From Immundisolibacter cernigliae (GTDB taxonomy: Bacteria > Pseudomonadota > Gammaproteobacteria > Immundisolibacterales > Immundisolibacteraceae): a stretch of DNA of 64,000 nucleotides. The notes beneath the pieces are model-generated. The model did no database searches and was not told where the DNA came from. It saw only the letters and a list, made by a program, of their open reading frames with translations. A program made the position numbers and the translations under genes. This document shows, in pieces, positions 23,411 to 31,778 of the stretch. The stretch lies in contig NZ_CP014671.1 in assembly GCF_001697225.1 (NCBI RefSeq), positions 1,922,001 through 1,986,000 of the forward strand, in the 5' to 3' direction. The number at the start of each line of letters is the position of its first letter. Positions within the stretch are counted from its first letter, which is position 1.

Positions 23411-24594
23411 CAACCGACCTCCGAGGTGTGCTGCCCGGCCCGCCAGGCACTGCCAAAGCCGCGCGGCGGGCGCCCGACCAGCAGACGCGCCACATCCAGC
23501 GCCGTGCTCTGCAGGCTGCAGAAGCGGGCGATCACCGGCAACGGCAGATGGTAAAAGCGCGCGAACGGCTGCCACATCAAATCCGGCCGGAAGCAGCAAA
23601 ACGCCAGCCAGTTGAGCACCAGCCCCAGACGAAAGCGCCGCCGGTGGCGCCGCCATTCGGTCCGCAGGGCGGGCAGCGGGTCGCGCCGGTGACGCGCCAG
23701 CAGCGCCGCCAGGCGCAGCGCGCTGGGCGCGGAATAGCCGGTAGCCGGATGAAACCAGCCACCGGCATAACCGACCGTAAGCGGCATCCGCGGCGCCGGC
23801 GGCATGCCCCGCCAGGGCATCGGCAGCAGGCCGCTTTCCTCGCGCAGCACGGCACTGATGCGCCAGCCGCTGGCCGCCGCGTAGGCGTGGATCGCGGCGC
23901 GTCGCTGCGCGGGGTCCAGCTCGGGTGTGCGGGCGAAGGCGGTGTCCTCGATCAGCAGCCGCCGCGGCGCCAGCGGCAGCACGTACATGAAACGGAACTG
24001 CTGCCCCTGCGCCACGCAGGCGTCCATCAGCACAGGCCGGTCCAGACCGCTGTCGGCATCGAGCTCAACCTCCAGGCCCAGGAATTTCTGATATCCGCCG
24101 CCCTCGGCACGGCCCGCCATAGCCCGGGCATCGATCACCAGCGGCGCGCGCAGCTGGCTGCCATCGGCCAGCGTGACCCCGTCCGCATCCAGCGTCGTCA
24201 CTGCGCAGCCGGTGATCAATCGCGCCGTCGCATGAGCGGCGAAAGCGTCCTTCAGGGCAGCGGCCAGAGCTTCGGACGTGAGACAGCAGTAGGGAAGGTC
24301 AAGTGTGCGCCCGAAGCCCGGAAATGCCACCCGATAGCCGGGCCAGCCGATCAACGGCAGGCGCGCAAACCAGGCGCCGATGTCCGGCGGCGCGTCGGCG
24401 CGGTGAAAACACCAGGTGTGATTGCCGGCCGGCCGGTCGGCGCGCTCGACCAGTGCCAGGCGCAGGGTCGGCTCGGCGTCCAGCAAGGCCAGCGCGATCA
24501 ATCCACCGTGCAGCCCGGCGCCGGCGATCACCACGTCGTACTGCATCGGCTCGGCAGCGCAGCGCGGCGCTGGCGCGGTATCGGTTGAAGTCAT
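23410..24594 (-). CDS. crtY: Lycopene beta-cyclase
   Basis: A 394-residue CrtY-type flavoprotein, first gene of the operon. It has an N-terminal GAGLHGGLIALAL dinucleotide motif, the NHTWCFH segment typical of proteobacterial CrtY, the LIEDTAF segment, and GYAGGWFHPATGYS near the C-terminus. It closes both ends of lycopene to beta-rings, giving the beta-carotene on which a CrtU would act. The ATG at 24594 was chosen because AAGG lies 7 nt upstream and family length fits. ATG 24645 is possible but has no ribosome site, and a TTG at 24669 overlaps the promoter. Confidence 0.9.
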   Translation of the reverse strand: MTSTDTAPAPRCAAEPMQYDVVIAGAGLHGGLIALALLDAEPTLRLALVERADRPAGNHTWCFHRADAPPDIGAWFARLPLIGWPGYRVAFPGFGRTLDLPYCCLTSEALAAALKDAFAAHATARLITGCAVTTLDADGVTLADGSQLRAPLVIDARAMAGRAEGGGYQKFLGLEVELDADSGLDRPVLMDACVAQGQQFRFMYVLPLAPRRLLIEDTAFARTPELDPAQRRAAIHAYAAASGWRISAVLREESGLLPMPWRGMPPAPRMPLTVGYAGGWFHPATGYSAPSALRLAALLARHRRDPLPALRTEWRRHRRRFRLGLVLNWLAFCCFRPDLMWQPFARFYHLPLPVIARFCSLQSTALDVARLLVGRPPRGFGSAWRAGQHTSEVG

Positions 24595-24637
24595 GGAAGC
24601 CTTGGATCGCATCGGGCCGGCGGCCGGCATTTCTTGA

Positions 24638-24715
24638 TTTGTCATGGACAAAATACATTTTTTGGTCAAAAGTAGGGGTCGATTCTTGCTTTGTCAACCG
24701 TTTGACTTGGACAAA
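24638..24715. promoter_or_regulatory. Multiple TTTGTC/GACAAA palindromes: CarH operator region
   Basis: The crtY-carH divergent region carries several symmetric sites: TTTGTC-ATG-GACAAA (24638-24652), TTTTG-GT-CAAAA (24660-24671), GTCAA-CCGT-TTGAC (24693-24706), and TTTGTC...GACAAA spanning 24690-24715. They overlap the crt promoter on one side and the carH start codon on the other. MerR-type CarH/LitR tetramers bind repeated TTGAC/GTCAA-like half-sites, so co-repression of crt and carH in the dark is likely. Confidence 0.7.
24669..24697 (-). promoter_or_regulatory. Sigma-70 promoter of the carotenoid operon
   Basis: On the minus strand a perfect -35 TTGACA (24692-24697) is followed after 17 bp by TACTTT (24669-24674) as -10. 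Transcription would start near 24662, giving a leader of about 68 nt before the crtY ATG at 24594. The elements lie inside the palindromic operator cluster, as expected for direct repression. Confidence 0.7.
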
Positions 24716-25602
24716 TGGAAAATTCGCACTTGTCGATCGCCGCTCTCGCCCAGGAGACGGGCATCGCCAAAGACACGCTGCGCGTGTGGGAGCGGCGCTA
24801 TGGCTTCCCGCAGCCGGTGCGCAATGTGCGCGGACAACGCATGTATCCGGCGCAGCAGGTGGTGCGCTTGCGGCACGTGCGTCGCCTGCTCGATCAGGGT
24901 CTGCGCCCCGGCCAGGTGCTGACGCTCAGCGCCGAGGATCTGGCGCGGGCGGTCGAACGGCAGCCGCCGTCCGGCGAGCCGGAGCCGGCGGTGATCGAGC
25001 TGCTGAAGCGTCACGACGACAACGCCCTGCGGCAGGAACTGCGCGCCCGCCTGCTGCGCGACGGGCTGCGCCAGTTCGTCACCCGCGCCGCGCCGGCCAT
25101 GCTCGCCGCGGTCGGCAACGGCTGGGCACGGGGCGAGGTCGAGGTGTTCGAGGAGCACCACTTCTCGACGCAACTGGACACCCTTCTGCGCGAAGCCATG
25201 ATGCAGCTGCCGGCAGCCAACAGCGGCCCGCGCGTGCTGCTGACCACGCTGCCGGGCGAGCCGCACACGCTCGGCCTGTTGCTGACGCTGGCGCTGCTGC
25301 GCCTGGAAGGGGCGGCCTGCATCTGGCTGGGCGCACAGACTCCGGAGAGTCAGATCGTGGCCGGCGCGAGCGCCTTCAGGGCGCAGGTCGTGGCGCTGTC
25401 GTTCTCGGAGTACGTCGACCCGGGCGCGGTGCGCCGCGGCGTGTCGCAGCTGCGCCTGCGACTGCCGCCGGACATCGAACTGTGGTGCGGCGGCCGCTCC
25501 GCCGCGCGCCTGAAGCGCCCACCCGCCGGGGTGGCCATCTTCAGCGATCTGGATCAGCTGGCGCAGCGTCTGCAGGGCCGGCCCGCCGCGAAGGCCGACT
25601 GA
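24715..25602 (+). CDS. carH: CarH/LitR-type B12-dependent photoreceptor repressor
   Basis: A 295-residue MerR-family regulator. The winged-helix DNA-binding domain (about 5-75, DTLRVWERRYGFPQP) is followed by a B12-binding region with both hallmark motifs: W137-x9-E147-H148 (upper-face cap over adenosylcobalamin) and E182-x-H184-xx-G187 (lower axial His). CarH proteins bind DNA as tetramers in the dark and release it when light breaks the adenosyl bond, switching on carotenoid genes. The gene diverges from crtY, and its ATG lies within a GACAAATG operator half, implying autorepression. There is no strong Shine-Dalgarno sequence. Confidence 0.93.
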   Translation: MENSHLSIAALAQETGIAKDTLRVWERRYGFPQPVRNVRGQRMYPAQQVVRLRHVRRLLDQGLRPGQVLTLSAEDLARAVERQPPSGEPEPAVIELLKRHDDNALRQELRARLLRDGLRQFVTRAAPAMLAAVGNGWARGEVEVFEEHHFSTQLDTLLREAMMQLPAANSGPRVLLTTLPGEPHTLGLLLTLALLRLEGAACIWLGAQTPESQIVAGASAFRAQVVALSFSEYVDPGAVRRGVSQLRLRLPPDIELWCGGRSAARLKRPPAGVAIFSDLDQLAQRLQGRPAAKAD

Positions 25603-25604
25603 GC

Positions 25605-26039
25605 ATGCGCCTGTGGTCGGTGCATCCGCGTTGCCTGGACGCCACCGGACTGGTGGCGCTGTGGCGCGAGGCGCTGCTGGCGCAGGCCGTGCTGCGCGGC
25701 GAAACGCGCGGCTATCGCCATCATCCGCAGCTGCGGCGCTTCCAGGAGTGCGCCGATCCGTGCCAAAGCATCGCGGCGTACCTGTGGCCGGTGCAGGCCG
25801 AAGCTGTCCGCCGCGGCTACCGGTTCGATGCCAGCAAGATACGGGGTCCGGCGGGTGCGCCGACGCTGACGGTCAGCGTTGGCCAGCTCGACTATGAGTG
25901 GCAGCACCTGACCGCCAAACTGACGCTGCGCGCCCCGGATTGGCTTGCGCATCTCGGCCGCGATCCGCAACCGCACTCACTGTTCACCGTGGTGCCGGGC
26001 GACGTTGCGCCGTGGGAGATCGTGCGCACGACGACATGA
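25605..26039 (+). CDS. Pyrimidine dimer DNA glycosylase/endonuclease V family protein
   Basis: A 144-residue protein of the Pyr_excise family (T4 DenV type). The N-terminus MRLWSVHPRCLD, then GLVALWREALLAQAVL and GYRHHPQLRRF, match the family pattern; these enzymes excise UV-induced cyclobutane pyrimidine dimers and nick the DNA. The ATG at 25605 is 2 nt after the carH stop, so it should share the carH transcript and its light control. Many bacterial homologues are uncharacterised, so activity is inferred from family. Confidence 0.82.
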   Translation: MRLWSVHPRCLDATGLVALWREALLAQAVLRGETRGYRHHPQLRRFQECADPCQSIAAYLWPVQAEAVRRGYRFDASKIRGPAGAPTLTVSVGQLDYEWQHLTAKLTLRAPDWLAHLGRDPQPHSLFTVVPGDVAPWEIVRTTT

Positions 26040-26071
26040 CCGGTTTCAGCAGGCGCGTGCCGGGGATGGGC

Positions 26072-27400
26072 TCAGAAAAAGCGGTTGGCCGGCCGCGGCA
26101 GGCCCAGGTGCTCGCGCAGCGTGGTGCCTTCGTAGTCGCGCCGGAACAGGCCGCGCCGCTGCAGCTCCGGCACCACCTGATCGACGAAGTCGTCCAACCC
26201 CCCGGGCAGGTACGGGAACATCACGTTGAAGCCGTCGCAGGCGCGGCTTTCGAGCCACGCCTGCATCTGGTCAGCGATCATGGCCGCCGTGCCGATCATC
26301 TCCAGCGTGCCGAAGGCGCCACCCACGTACTGGGCCAGCTGGCGCACGGTCAGCTTGTCGTTGCGCGCCATGTCGACCAGCTTCTGGCGCGAGGTGTGGC
26401 TGGCGTTGGTGGGCGGCAGGTCATCCGGCAGCGGGCCGTCGAGGTCGAATTTCGACGCATCGACGCCCAGCTGTACCGACAGCGTGCCCAGGCCGCTGTC
26501 CGGGTGCACCAGGCTGTCGAGGCGGGTTTTCTTGGCCCGCGCCTCGGCCGCCGTGTCACCGACCACCACGAAGGCGCCCGGCATGATGACGATGTGATCC
26601 GGGTTGCGGCCCACGGCCTGGGCGCGCGCCTTGATGTCGGCGTACACGCGCTGCGCGGTGGCGATGTCGCTCACGCCGGAGAACACCATCTCGGCGGTTT
26701 CGCCCGCCAGTTGGCGTCCGGCGTCGGACTGGCCGGCCTGCACGATGACCGGCCAGCCCTGCACCGGCCGGGCGACGTTCAGCGGCCCGCGGGCGGAAAA
26801 GTATTTGCCCTGGTGGTCGAGCACATGCAGCTTGGCCGGGTCGGAATAGACGCCGCTGTCGACGTCGCGAATGAAGGCGTCGTCGGCCCAGCTGTCCCAC
26901 AGGCCGGTGACCACGTCGTAGAACTCGCGCGCCCGGCGGTAGCGCTCGTCGTGTTCGAGGTGCTCCTTGAGGCCGAAGTTGAGGGCCTCGTAGGGGTTGG
27001 TGGAGGTGACGATGTTCCAGGCTGCGCGCCCGCCGCTGAGGTGATCCAGCGAGGCGAACAAACGCGCCACGTGATACGGCGCGTTGTAGGTGGTGGACAT
27101 CGTGGCGATCAGGCCGATGCGCTCGGTCACGGCGGCCAGCGCCGGCAGCAGCGTCATCGGCGCGAACGAGGTCACGGTGGCGCTGCGCTTCAAGGCGTCG
27201 GTCGGCATGTTGGGCACGGCCAGGTGGTCGGCCATGAAGAAGGCGTCGAACTTGCCGTGTTCGAGCTTTTGCGTGAGGCGCTTGATCAGCGGCCAGTTGA
27301 AATTGGCATCCGGTGTGCCGCCCGGGTAGCGCCAGGCGGCGGTGTGGATGCTGATCGGGCGCATGAAGGCGCCCAGGCGCAGCATTCGGGATTCGCTCAT
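26072..27400 (-). CDS. NtaA/SnaA/DszA-family FMNH2-dependent monooxygenase
   Basis: A 442-residue luciferase-like monooxygenase of the large NtaA/DszA subgroup. Supporting segments are WRYPGG near residue 25, LEHGKFDAFFMADHLA, ATMSTTYNAPYHVARLFASLDHLSGGRAAWNIVTS and VIVQAGQSDAGR. Family members use FMNH2 from a separate reductase to oxygenate sulfones, nitrilotriacetate, riboflavin-like or other compounds. A GGAG precedes the ATG at 27400, 12 nt after the M20 peptidase stop, placing it at the end of the purF transcript. Substrate cannot be named; it is a different branch from the monooxygenase at 1010-2062. Confidence 0.88.
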   Translation of the reverse strand: MSESRMLRLGAFMRPISIHTAAWRYPGGTPDANFNWPLIKRLTQKLEHGKFDAFFMADHLAVPNMPTDALKRSATVTSFAPMTLLPALAAVTERIGLIATMSTTYNAPYHVARLFASLDHLSGGRAAWNIVTSTNPYEALNFGLKEHLEHDERYRRAREFYDVVTGLWDSWADDAFIRDVDSGVYSDPAKLHVLDHQGKYFSARGPLNVARPVQGWPVIVQAGQSDAGRQLAGETAEMVFSGVSDIATAQRVYADIKARAQAVGRNPDHIVIMPGAFVVVGDTAAEARAKKTRLDSLVHPDSGLGTLSVQLGVDASKFDLDGPLPDDLPPTNASHTSRQKLVDMARNDKLTVRQLAQYVGGAFGTLEMIGTAAMIADQMQAWLESRACDGFNVMFPYLPGGLDDFVDQVVPELQRRGLFRRDYEGTTLREHLGLPRPANRFF

Positions 27401-27412
27401 GGCCGGTCTCCG

Positions 27413-28936
27413 TCAGGGTGAGGGCGGCGGCTCCAGGGTCACGCCCGCCGCGAGCTGCGCCAGGGCGGCCAGATAAATGGCCATGCCGCGGCGCAGGTCG
27501 TCCACTTCAAGTCGTTCGTTCTCGGCGTGGGCCAGCATCGGCCCGCCAGGAAAGCCCATGCCGAAGGCCACGAATCCGGGAAACGCCTTGGCGTAGGTGG
27601 TGCCACCGATGGCCATCGGCGCCGTCCGGTCGCCGGTGAACTGCCGGTAGATGCCAAGCAGGGCCAGCACCAGCGGCGTTTGTGGATCGACCCACAGCGC
27701 CTCCTTGCCTTCGATCACCTCAAGCCGGGCCTGGTAGGGCGCGAGCGCTTGCGTCAGGCGCGCGCGCTGGGTGGCCAGATCGAGGCCCGTTGGCACGCGG
27801 ATGTTCAGCTGCGCGCGCAGACCCTGGTCGGTGCCCGACAGCAGGCCCAGATTGACCGTGGAGGCACCAAGGTTCGCCACGCTGTGGCGAAGGCCAAGCG
27901 TACCGCCATCGGTTTCAAGACCGAGGTGCTCGGCAATGAAGGCAACCGCCCGACCCTGCGCCGATGCCGTGTCGATGCCCAGCGCCTGGCGCGCGCCATG
28001 CAGCAGACGGGCAAGGTGGGTGATGGCATTGATGCCGGCTTCGGGCTTGGCGCCGTGGGCCGCCTTGCCGCGAGCGGTGATCTCGACCCCCGTGGCGGTC
28101 TCGCGCAGCGCAAAGGTGGCCGGCGTGGCGCCGCCCTGGTAGGCGCCGATGGCGGCCTTGAGTGCGGCGGCGAGTTTGGCCGGCTCGCCGGCAAGGGACG
28201 CGGTGGCCGCCTCCGGCACCGCATTGGGCGCCGTCCCGCCCGAGAACTGCCGCAGCACCGGGTCGGCCGCACCGTCGAACCGAACAGCCACATCCAGATA
28301 GCTCTTCTCGGCGTAAATGACCGGGAATCCGGCATCCGCGGTCCAGCCCTCGGCCGGCACCAGCCCGGCAGCGCGCACGGCGTCCAGATCGCGCCAGTCC
28401 ATGTTCTCCTCGCTGCTGCCGACGATCAGGCGCACCGGTCGCGTGAGCGGCAAGTCGGAATCCTTGAGCGCGGCCATGGCGTAGAGACTCGCCACCAGCG
28501 GCCCCTTGTCGTCCAGGCTGCCACGGCCCCATACGGCGCCGTCGACCAGTTCCCCGCCGAACGGCGGGTGCGTCCAGCGCGCGGCGTCGCCGGCCGGCAC
28601 CACATCCGCATGCACCAGGATGCCGAGCGCGTTTGGACCCTGACCCAGCTCCACCACGGCCACCTGCTGACCGGGTAACAGCCGGGCCGCCAGACCCAGG
28701 GCCTGCGCACGGGCGACCACGGCGTTCAGCAGCGCGGTCTTGTCCGCACGGTGTGGGTCGCCGGCGGCGGTGATGCTGGGGATGCGCACCCAGGCTTGCA
28801 GGTCGGCGACCGCGGCGTCCATGCGCGCGGCGACAGCGGTATCGAGTTCGGCACGATCGAACGCCTGCGCCGACGCTGCCGCGGCCAGCAGCAGCGCGGC
28901 GCCAAGCAGCGATCTAGACCACGATCTGCAGTTCAT
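27413..28936 (-). CDS. Secreted M20-family metallopeptidase
   Basis: A 507-residue zinc peptidase with a cleavable signal peptide ([19 protein letters not shown], cleavage after AQA). Zinc-site segments are [10 protein letters not shown] (first His), [10 protein letters not shown] (bridging Asp) and SSEENMD (catalytic and ligand Glu), with the long dimerisation/lid insert typical of PepV/dipeptidase-like M20 proteins. It would cleave dipeptides or similar amides in the periplasm. The ATG at 28936 lies inside purF, overlapping its end by 23 nt, which fits translational coupling; longer frames are purF shadows. Confidence 0.85.
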   Translation of the reverse strand: MNCRSWSRSLLGAALLLAAAASAQAFDRAELDTAVAARMDAAVADLQAWVRIPSITAAGDPHRADKTALLNAVVARAQALGLAARLLPGQQVAVVELGQGPNALGILVHADVVPAGDAARWTHPPFGGELVDGAVWGRGSLDDKGPLVASLYAMAALKDSDLPLTRPVRLIVGSSEENMDWRDLDAVRAAGLVPAEGWTADAGFPVIYAEKSYLDVAVRFDGAADPVLRQFSGGTAPNAVPEAATASLAGEPAKLAAALKAAIGAYQGGATPATFALRETATGVEITARGKAAHGAKPEAGINAITHLARLLHGARQALGIDTASAQGRAVAFIAEHLGLETDGGTLGLRHSVANLGASTVNLGLLSGTDQGLRAQLNIRVPTGLDLATQRARLTQALAPYQARLEVIEGKEALWVDPQTPLVLALLGIYRQFTGDRTAPMAIGGTTYAKAFPGFVAFGMGFPGGPMLAHAENERLEVDDLRRGMAIYLAALAQLAAGVTLEPPPSP

Positions 28937-30419
28937 CGCGGGCCGCCACGGCGCGCAGCTGCTTGGCGCCATCGCTGCGCGCCTGCCCAATGTGGTCCAG
29001 GTACGGCTGATCCACGTCGCCGGTCACGTACTGGCCATCGAAGCAGGACGCATCGAATTCGGTGATTCCGGGGTTGCCCTCGCGGGCCGCGTCCTTCAGG
29101 TCGTCCAGGTCCTGGTAGATCAGCCAGTCGGCGCCGATCAGCTCGCACACCTCCTGCTCGCTGCGGCCGTGGGCGATCAGCTCCTGCGGGTTCGGGATGT
29201 CGATGCCGTAGACGTTGGGGTAACGCACCGGCGGCGCGGCAGAGGCGAAGTAGACCTTGCGCGCGCCGGCATCGCGGGCCAGCTGCACGATCTGCTGCGA
29301 GGTGGTGCCGCGCACGATCGAGTCGTCCACCAGCAGCACGTTCTTGCCGTCGAATTCGAGCTCGATCGGGTTCAGCTTCTGGCGCACCGAACGCTTGCGC
29401 TCACCCTGGCCGGGCATGATGAAGGTGCGCGCGATGTAGCGGTTCTTGATGAAGCCCTCGCGGTACTTGATACCGAGCTCGGCTGCCATCTGCATGGCCG
29501 CAGTGCGGCTGGTGTCCGGAATCGGGATCACCACATCGATGTCGTGGTCGGGCCATACCCGGTGCAGCTTGTGGGCCAGTTTCTCGCCCATGCGCATGCG
29601 GCACTTGTGGACCGAGATGTCGTCCAGGATCGAATCGGGCCGGGCGAAGTACACCAGCTCGAACAGGCACGGCGTCAGCTGCGGCGCCTCGGCGCACTGG
29701 CGGGCATGCAAACGGCCGTCACGGTCGATGATCACCGCCTCGCCGGGCGCCACGTCGCGCAGCACGCGAAAACCCAGGCTCGACACTGCCACGCTTTCCG
29801 AGGCCAGCACGTACTCGGTGCCGAGCAGGCTCTCGCGCACGCCGATGATCAGCGGGCGAATGCCGTAGGGATCGCGAAAACCGACCACGCCAAAGTCGGT
29901 AACCATGGCCACCACCGCGTAGGCGCCCCGGCAGCGCCGATGCACCGCGCGCACGGCGGCGAACACGTCCTCGTTCGCGGCGCGCACGCGGCCGATGCGC
30001 TGCAGCTCGCCGGCAAACACGTTCAGCAGCACCTCGGAGTCCGAGTCGGTATTCAGGTGCCGCAGCTCGTCCTCGGTCAGCGCCTGGCGCAGCAGGTCGG
30101 CGTTGGTCAGGTTGCCGTTGTGGGCCAGGGTGATGCCGTACGGGGAATTGACGTAGAACGGCTGCGCCTCGGCCGCGGCCGAGCTGCCGGCGGTCGGGTA
30201 GCGCACGTGACCGATGCCCATGTTGCCGCGCAGGCGCTCCATGTGCTGCTGGGCAAACACGTCGCGCACCATGCCGTTTTCCTTGCGCATGTACAGGCGC
30301 CCGTTGTCGGCGGTGACCATGCCGGTGGCGTCCTGACCACGGTGCTGCAGCACCGTCAGGCCGTCGTAGATGGCCTGGTTGACCGCCGTCTGGGCAACGA
30401 TGCCGATGATTCCGCACAT
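28914..30419 (-). CDS. purF: Amidophosphoribosyltransferase
   Basis: A 501-residue enzyme for the first committed step of purine synthesis, making phosphoribosylamine from PRPP and glutamine. The protein begins MCGIIGIVA, where Cys2 is the Ntn-amidotransferase nucleophile after Met removal, and the PRPP loop is [14 protein letters not shown] in the C-terminal half. Length equals that of E. coli PurF. It follows cvpA by 14 nt in the standard order. Confidence 0.97.
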   Translation of the reverse strand: MCGIIGIVAQTAVNQAIYDGLTVLQHRGQDATGMVTADNGRLYMRKENGMVRDVFAQQHMERLRGNMGIGHVRYPTAGSSAAAEAQPFYVNSPYGITLAHNGNLTNADLLRQALTEDELRHLNTDSDSEVLLNVFAGELQRIGRVRAANEDVFAAVRAVHRRCRGAYAVVAMVTDFGVVGFRDPYGIRPLIIGVRESLLGTEYVLASESVAVSSLGFRVLRDVAPGEAVIIDRDGRLHARQCAEAPQLTPCLFELVYFARPDSILDDISVHKCRMRMGEKLAHKLHRVWPDHDIDVVIPIPDTSRTAAMQMAAELGIKYREGFIKNRYIARTFIMPGQGERKRSVRQKLNPIELEFDGKNVLLVDDSIVRGTTSQQIVQLARDAGARKVYFASAAPPVRYPNVYGIDIPNPQELIAHGRSEQEVCELIGADWLIYQDLDDLKDAAREGNPGITEFDASCFDGQYVTGDVDQPYLDHIGQARSDGAKQLRAVAARDELQIVV

Positions 30420-30433
30420 GTCGCGTTACCTCG

Positions 30434-30931
30434 CTATCCGGCCCGGGGCGCCTGAAATTGCTCAAGACCCCATTCAACCGTCGTCCGCAGCCGCTGCGCC
30501 GACGCACGTGCCTGCGGCGCCAGGCTCGACTCCTGCCACCACAGCGATTTCTGCAGCGGCGTGGCCTCCACCAGCAGCACCGTGGCCGCCACCAGCACCA
30601 CCCCGCGCAGCACCCCGAACACGGCGCCCAGCGCCCGGTCGGTGCCGCGCAGCGGACTGCGCTTGAGCAGGCCGACCAGCAGGTGCGACAGCAGCGCCAG
30701 CACCACCACGGCGGCGATGAAGGTGAGCAGCAGCGCCGCTGCCTGACGCGCCCCGGCGCTGGCAATGAGGCCCTCCAGCGGCCCCATCAGCAGGCCGTGG
30801 AAACGCCATGCAATCCAGGCCGCCGCCAGCCAGGACACCAGCGACAGCAGCTCCCGCAGCAGGCCGCGCCATATACCCACCAGCAGCGACAGCACCAGCA
30901 CCAGCACGAACAGTACGTCGACCAGGTTCAC
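30434..30931 (-). CDS. cvpA: CvpA-family membrane protein
   Basis: A 165-residue inner-membrane protein with four predicted helices: residues about 3-20, 26-43, 62-82 and 100-120. The conserved N-terminus NLVDVLFVLVLVLSLLVGIWRGLLREL is typical of the CvpA (colicin V production) family, linked to envelope integrity and always found next to purF. The start is GTG at 30931; the longer frame is a shadow of the SPOR gene. It overlaps nothing, with 19 nt to the SPOR gene stop. Confidence 0.9.
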   Translation of the reverse strand: MNLVDVLFVLVLVLSLLVGIWRGLLRELLSLVSWLAAAWIAWRFHGLLMGPLEGLIASAGARQAAALLLTFIAAVVVLALLSHLLVGLLKRSPLRGTDRALGAVFGVLRGVVLVAATVLLVEATPLQKSLWWQESSLAPQARASAQRLRTTVEWGLEQFQAPRAG

Positions 30932-30950
30932 GGCGCGGCAGTCGGGGCGA

Positions 30951-31745
30951 TCACGGATAGGCCACGACGATGCCGTCCTGGCCGGTTTCCCTGGCCAGGC
31001 GGTCACGCACGGCCTGCGCCTTGGCGCGATCCAGTTCCGGACCGACCCGCACCCGCAGCGCCTTGCCCTGCGGCGTCGTGATTTCTTCCGTAAATGCGCT
31101 GTGACCGGCCTTGCGCAACTGTTCACGCAGGTCGATGGCGGTCTTGAGGTTGCCGAACACGCCAAGCTGCACCACCCAGGCCTGCTGAACGGTGGGTGAC
31201 GCCGCAGGGGCAACCGGCGCCGGAGCAGCGGGCTTGGCCGCCGGGATCGGCGCCGGGGCCGAAGCGGGCGCCGCCTTGGCGACCACCGCAGGTTTGGGGG
31301 CCGGCGGCGGTGCCGGCTTGGCCACCGGCGGTTTGCTGGCAATGACCGGTTCAGGTGCCGGCTTGACTGCTGGCGCGGGCGCACGCGGCGGGCTGGCAGG
31401 TGCCGGACGCGCTACCGGAACGGGCGGCCTGGCCTGCACCGGCGGGGCGGGGGGCGCAAGGTCGGCGCCCTCACTCGGCGGCAAAACGTCGGAATCTTCG
31501 CTCAGGGGCGGCGGCGGTGCCGGCGGGGGAATGTCTTGCTGTTCCGGCAGACTGCCCTCCAGGGGCGAGGCGTCGACCGGCAGCCGGCTGGCCAGGCCAT
31601 CGGTTGGTTCGGCCGGGATATCGATTGCCTGCGGTCCCTGCGGCAGCGGCTGACGCATGTCGCTCAGCACCGGCACCAGGATGGCCGCCAAGGCCACCAG
31701 CACGATGCCGCCCACGATCCGGTACTTGAGCCTGGCCTGATCCAT
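30951..31745 (-). CDS. SPOR-domain cell-division protein, DedD-like
   Basis: A 264-residue bitopic membrane protein. A short cytoplasmic N-terminus is followed by one transmembrane helix (about 10-28, VGGIVLVALAAILVPVL), a very long Pro/Ala-rich periplasmic linker (about 35-185), and a C-terminal SPOR domain (about 188-264) beginning AWVVQLGVFGNLKTA, which binds denuded glycan at the septum. Position between folC and cvpA is that of dedD in gammaproteobacteria. The ATG at 31745 has GGAG 5 nt upstream and is preferred over GTG 31751. Confidence 0.88.
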   Translation of the reverse strand: MDQARLKYRIVGGIVLVALAAILVPVLSDMRQPLPQGPQAIDIPAEPTDGLASRLPVDASPLEGSLPEQQDIPPPAPPPPLSEDSDVLPPSEGADLAPPAPPVQARPPVPVARPAPASPPRAPAPAVKPAPEPVIASKPPVAKPAPPPAPKPAVVAKAAPASAPAPIPAAKPAAPAPVAPAASPTVQQAWVVQLGVFGNLKTAIDLREQLRKAGHSAFTEEITTPQGKALRVRVGPELDRAKAQAVRDRLARETGQDGIVVAYP

Positions 31746-31778
31746 CGACACTCCGGGATAGTCGGCAGCAGCCGCGAA

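Noticed and set aside
24594-24669. crtY start at TTG 24669 giving 419 residues
   Set aside because: That codon lies on the -10 element of the promoter and the added residues are not seen in CrtY proteins; ATG 24594 with AAGG is better.
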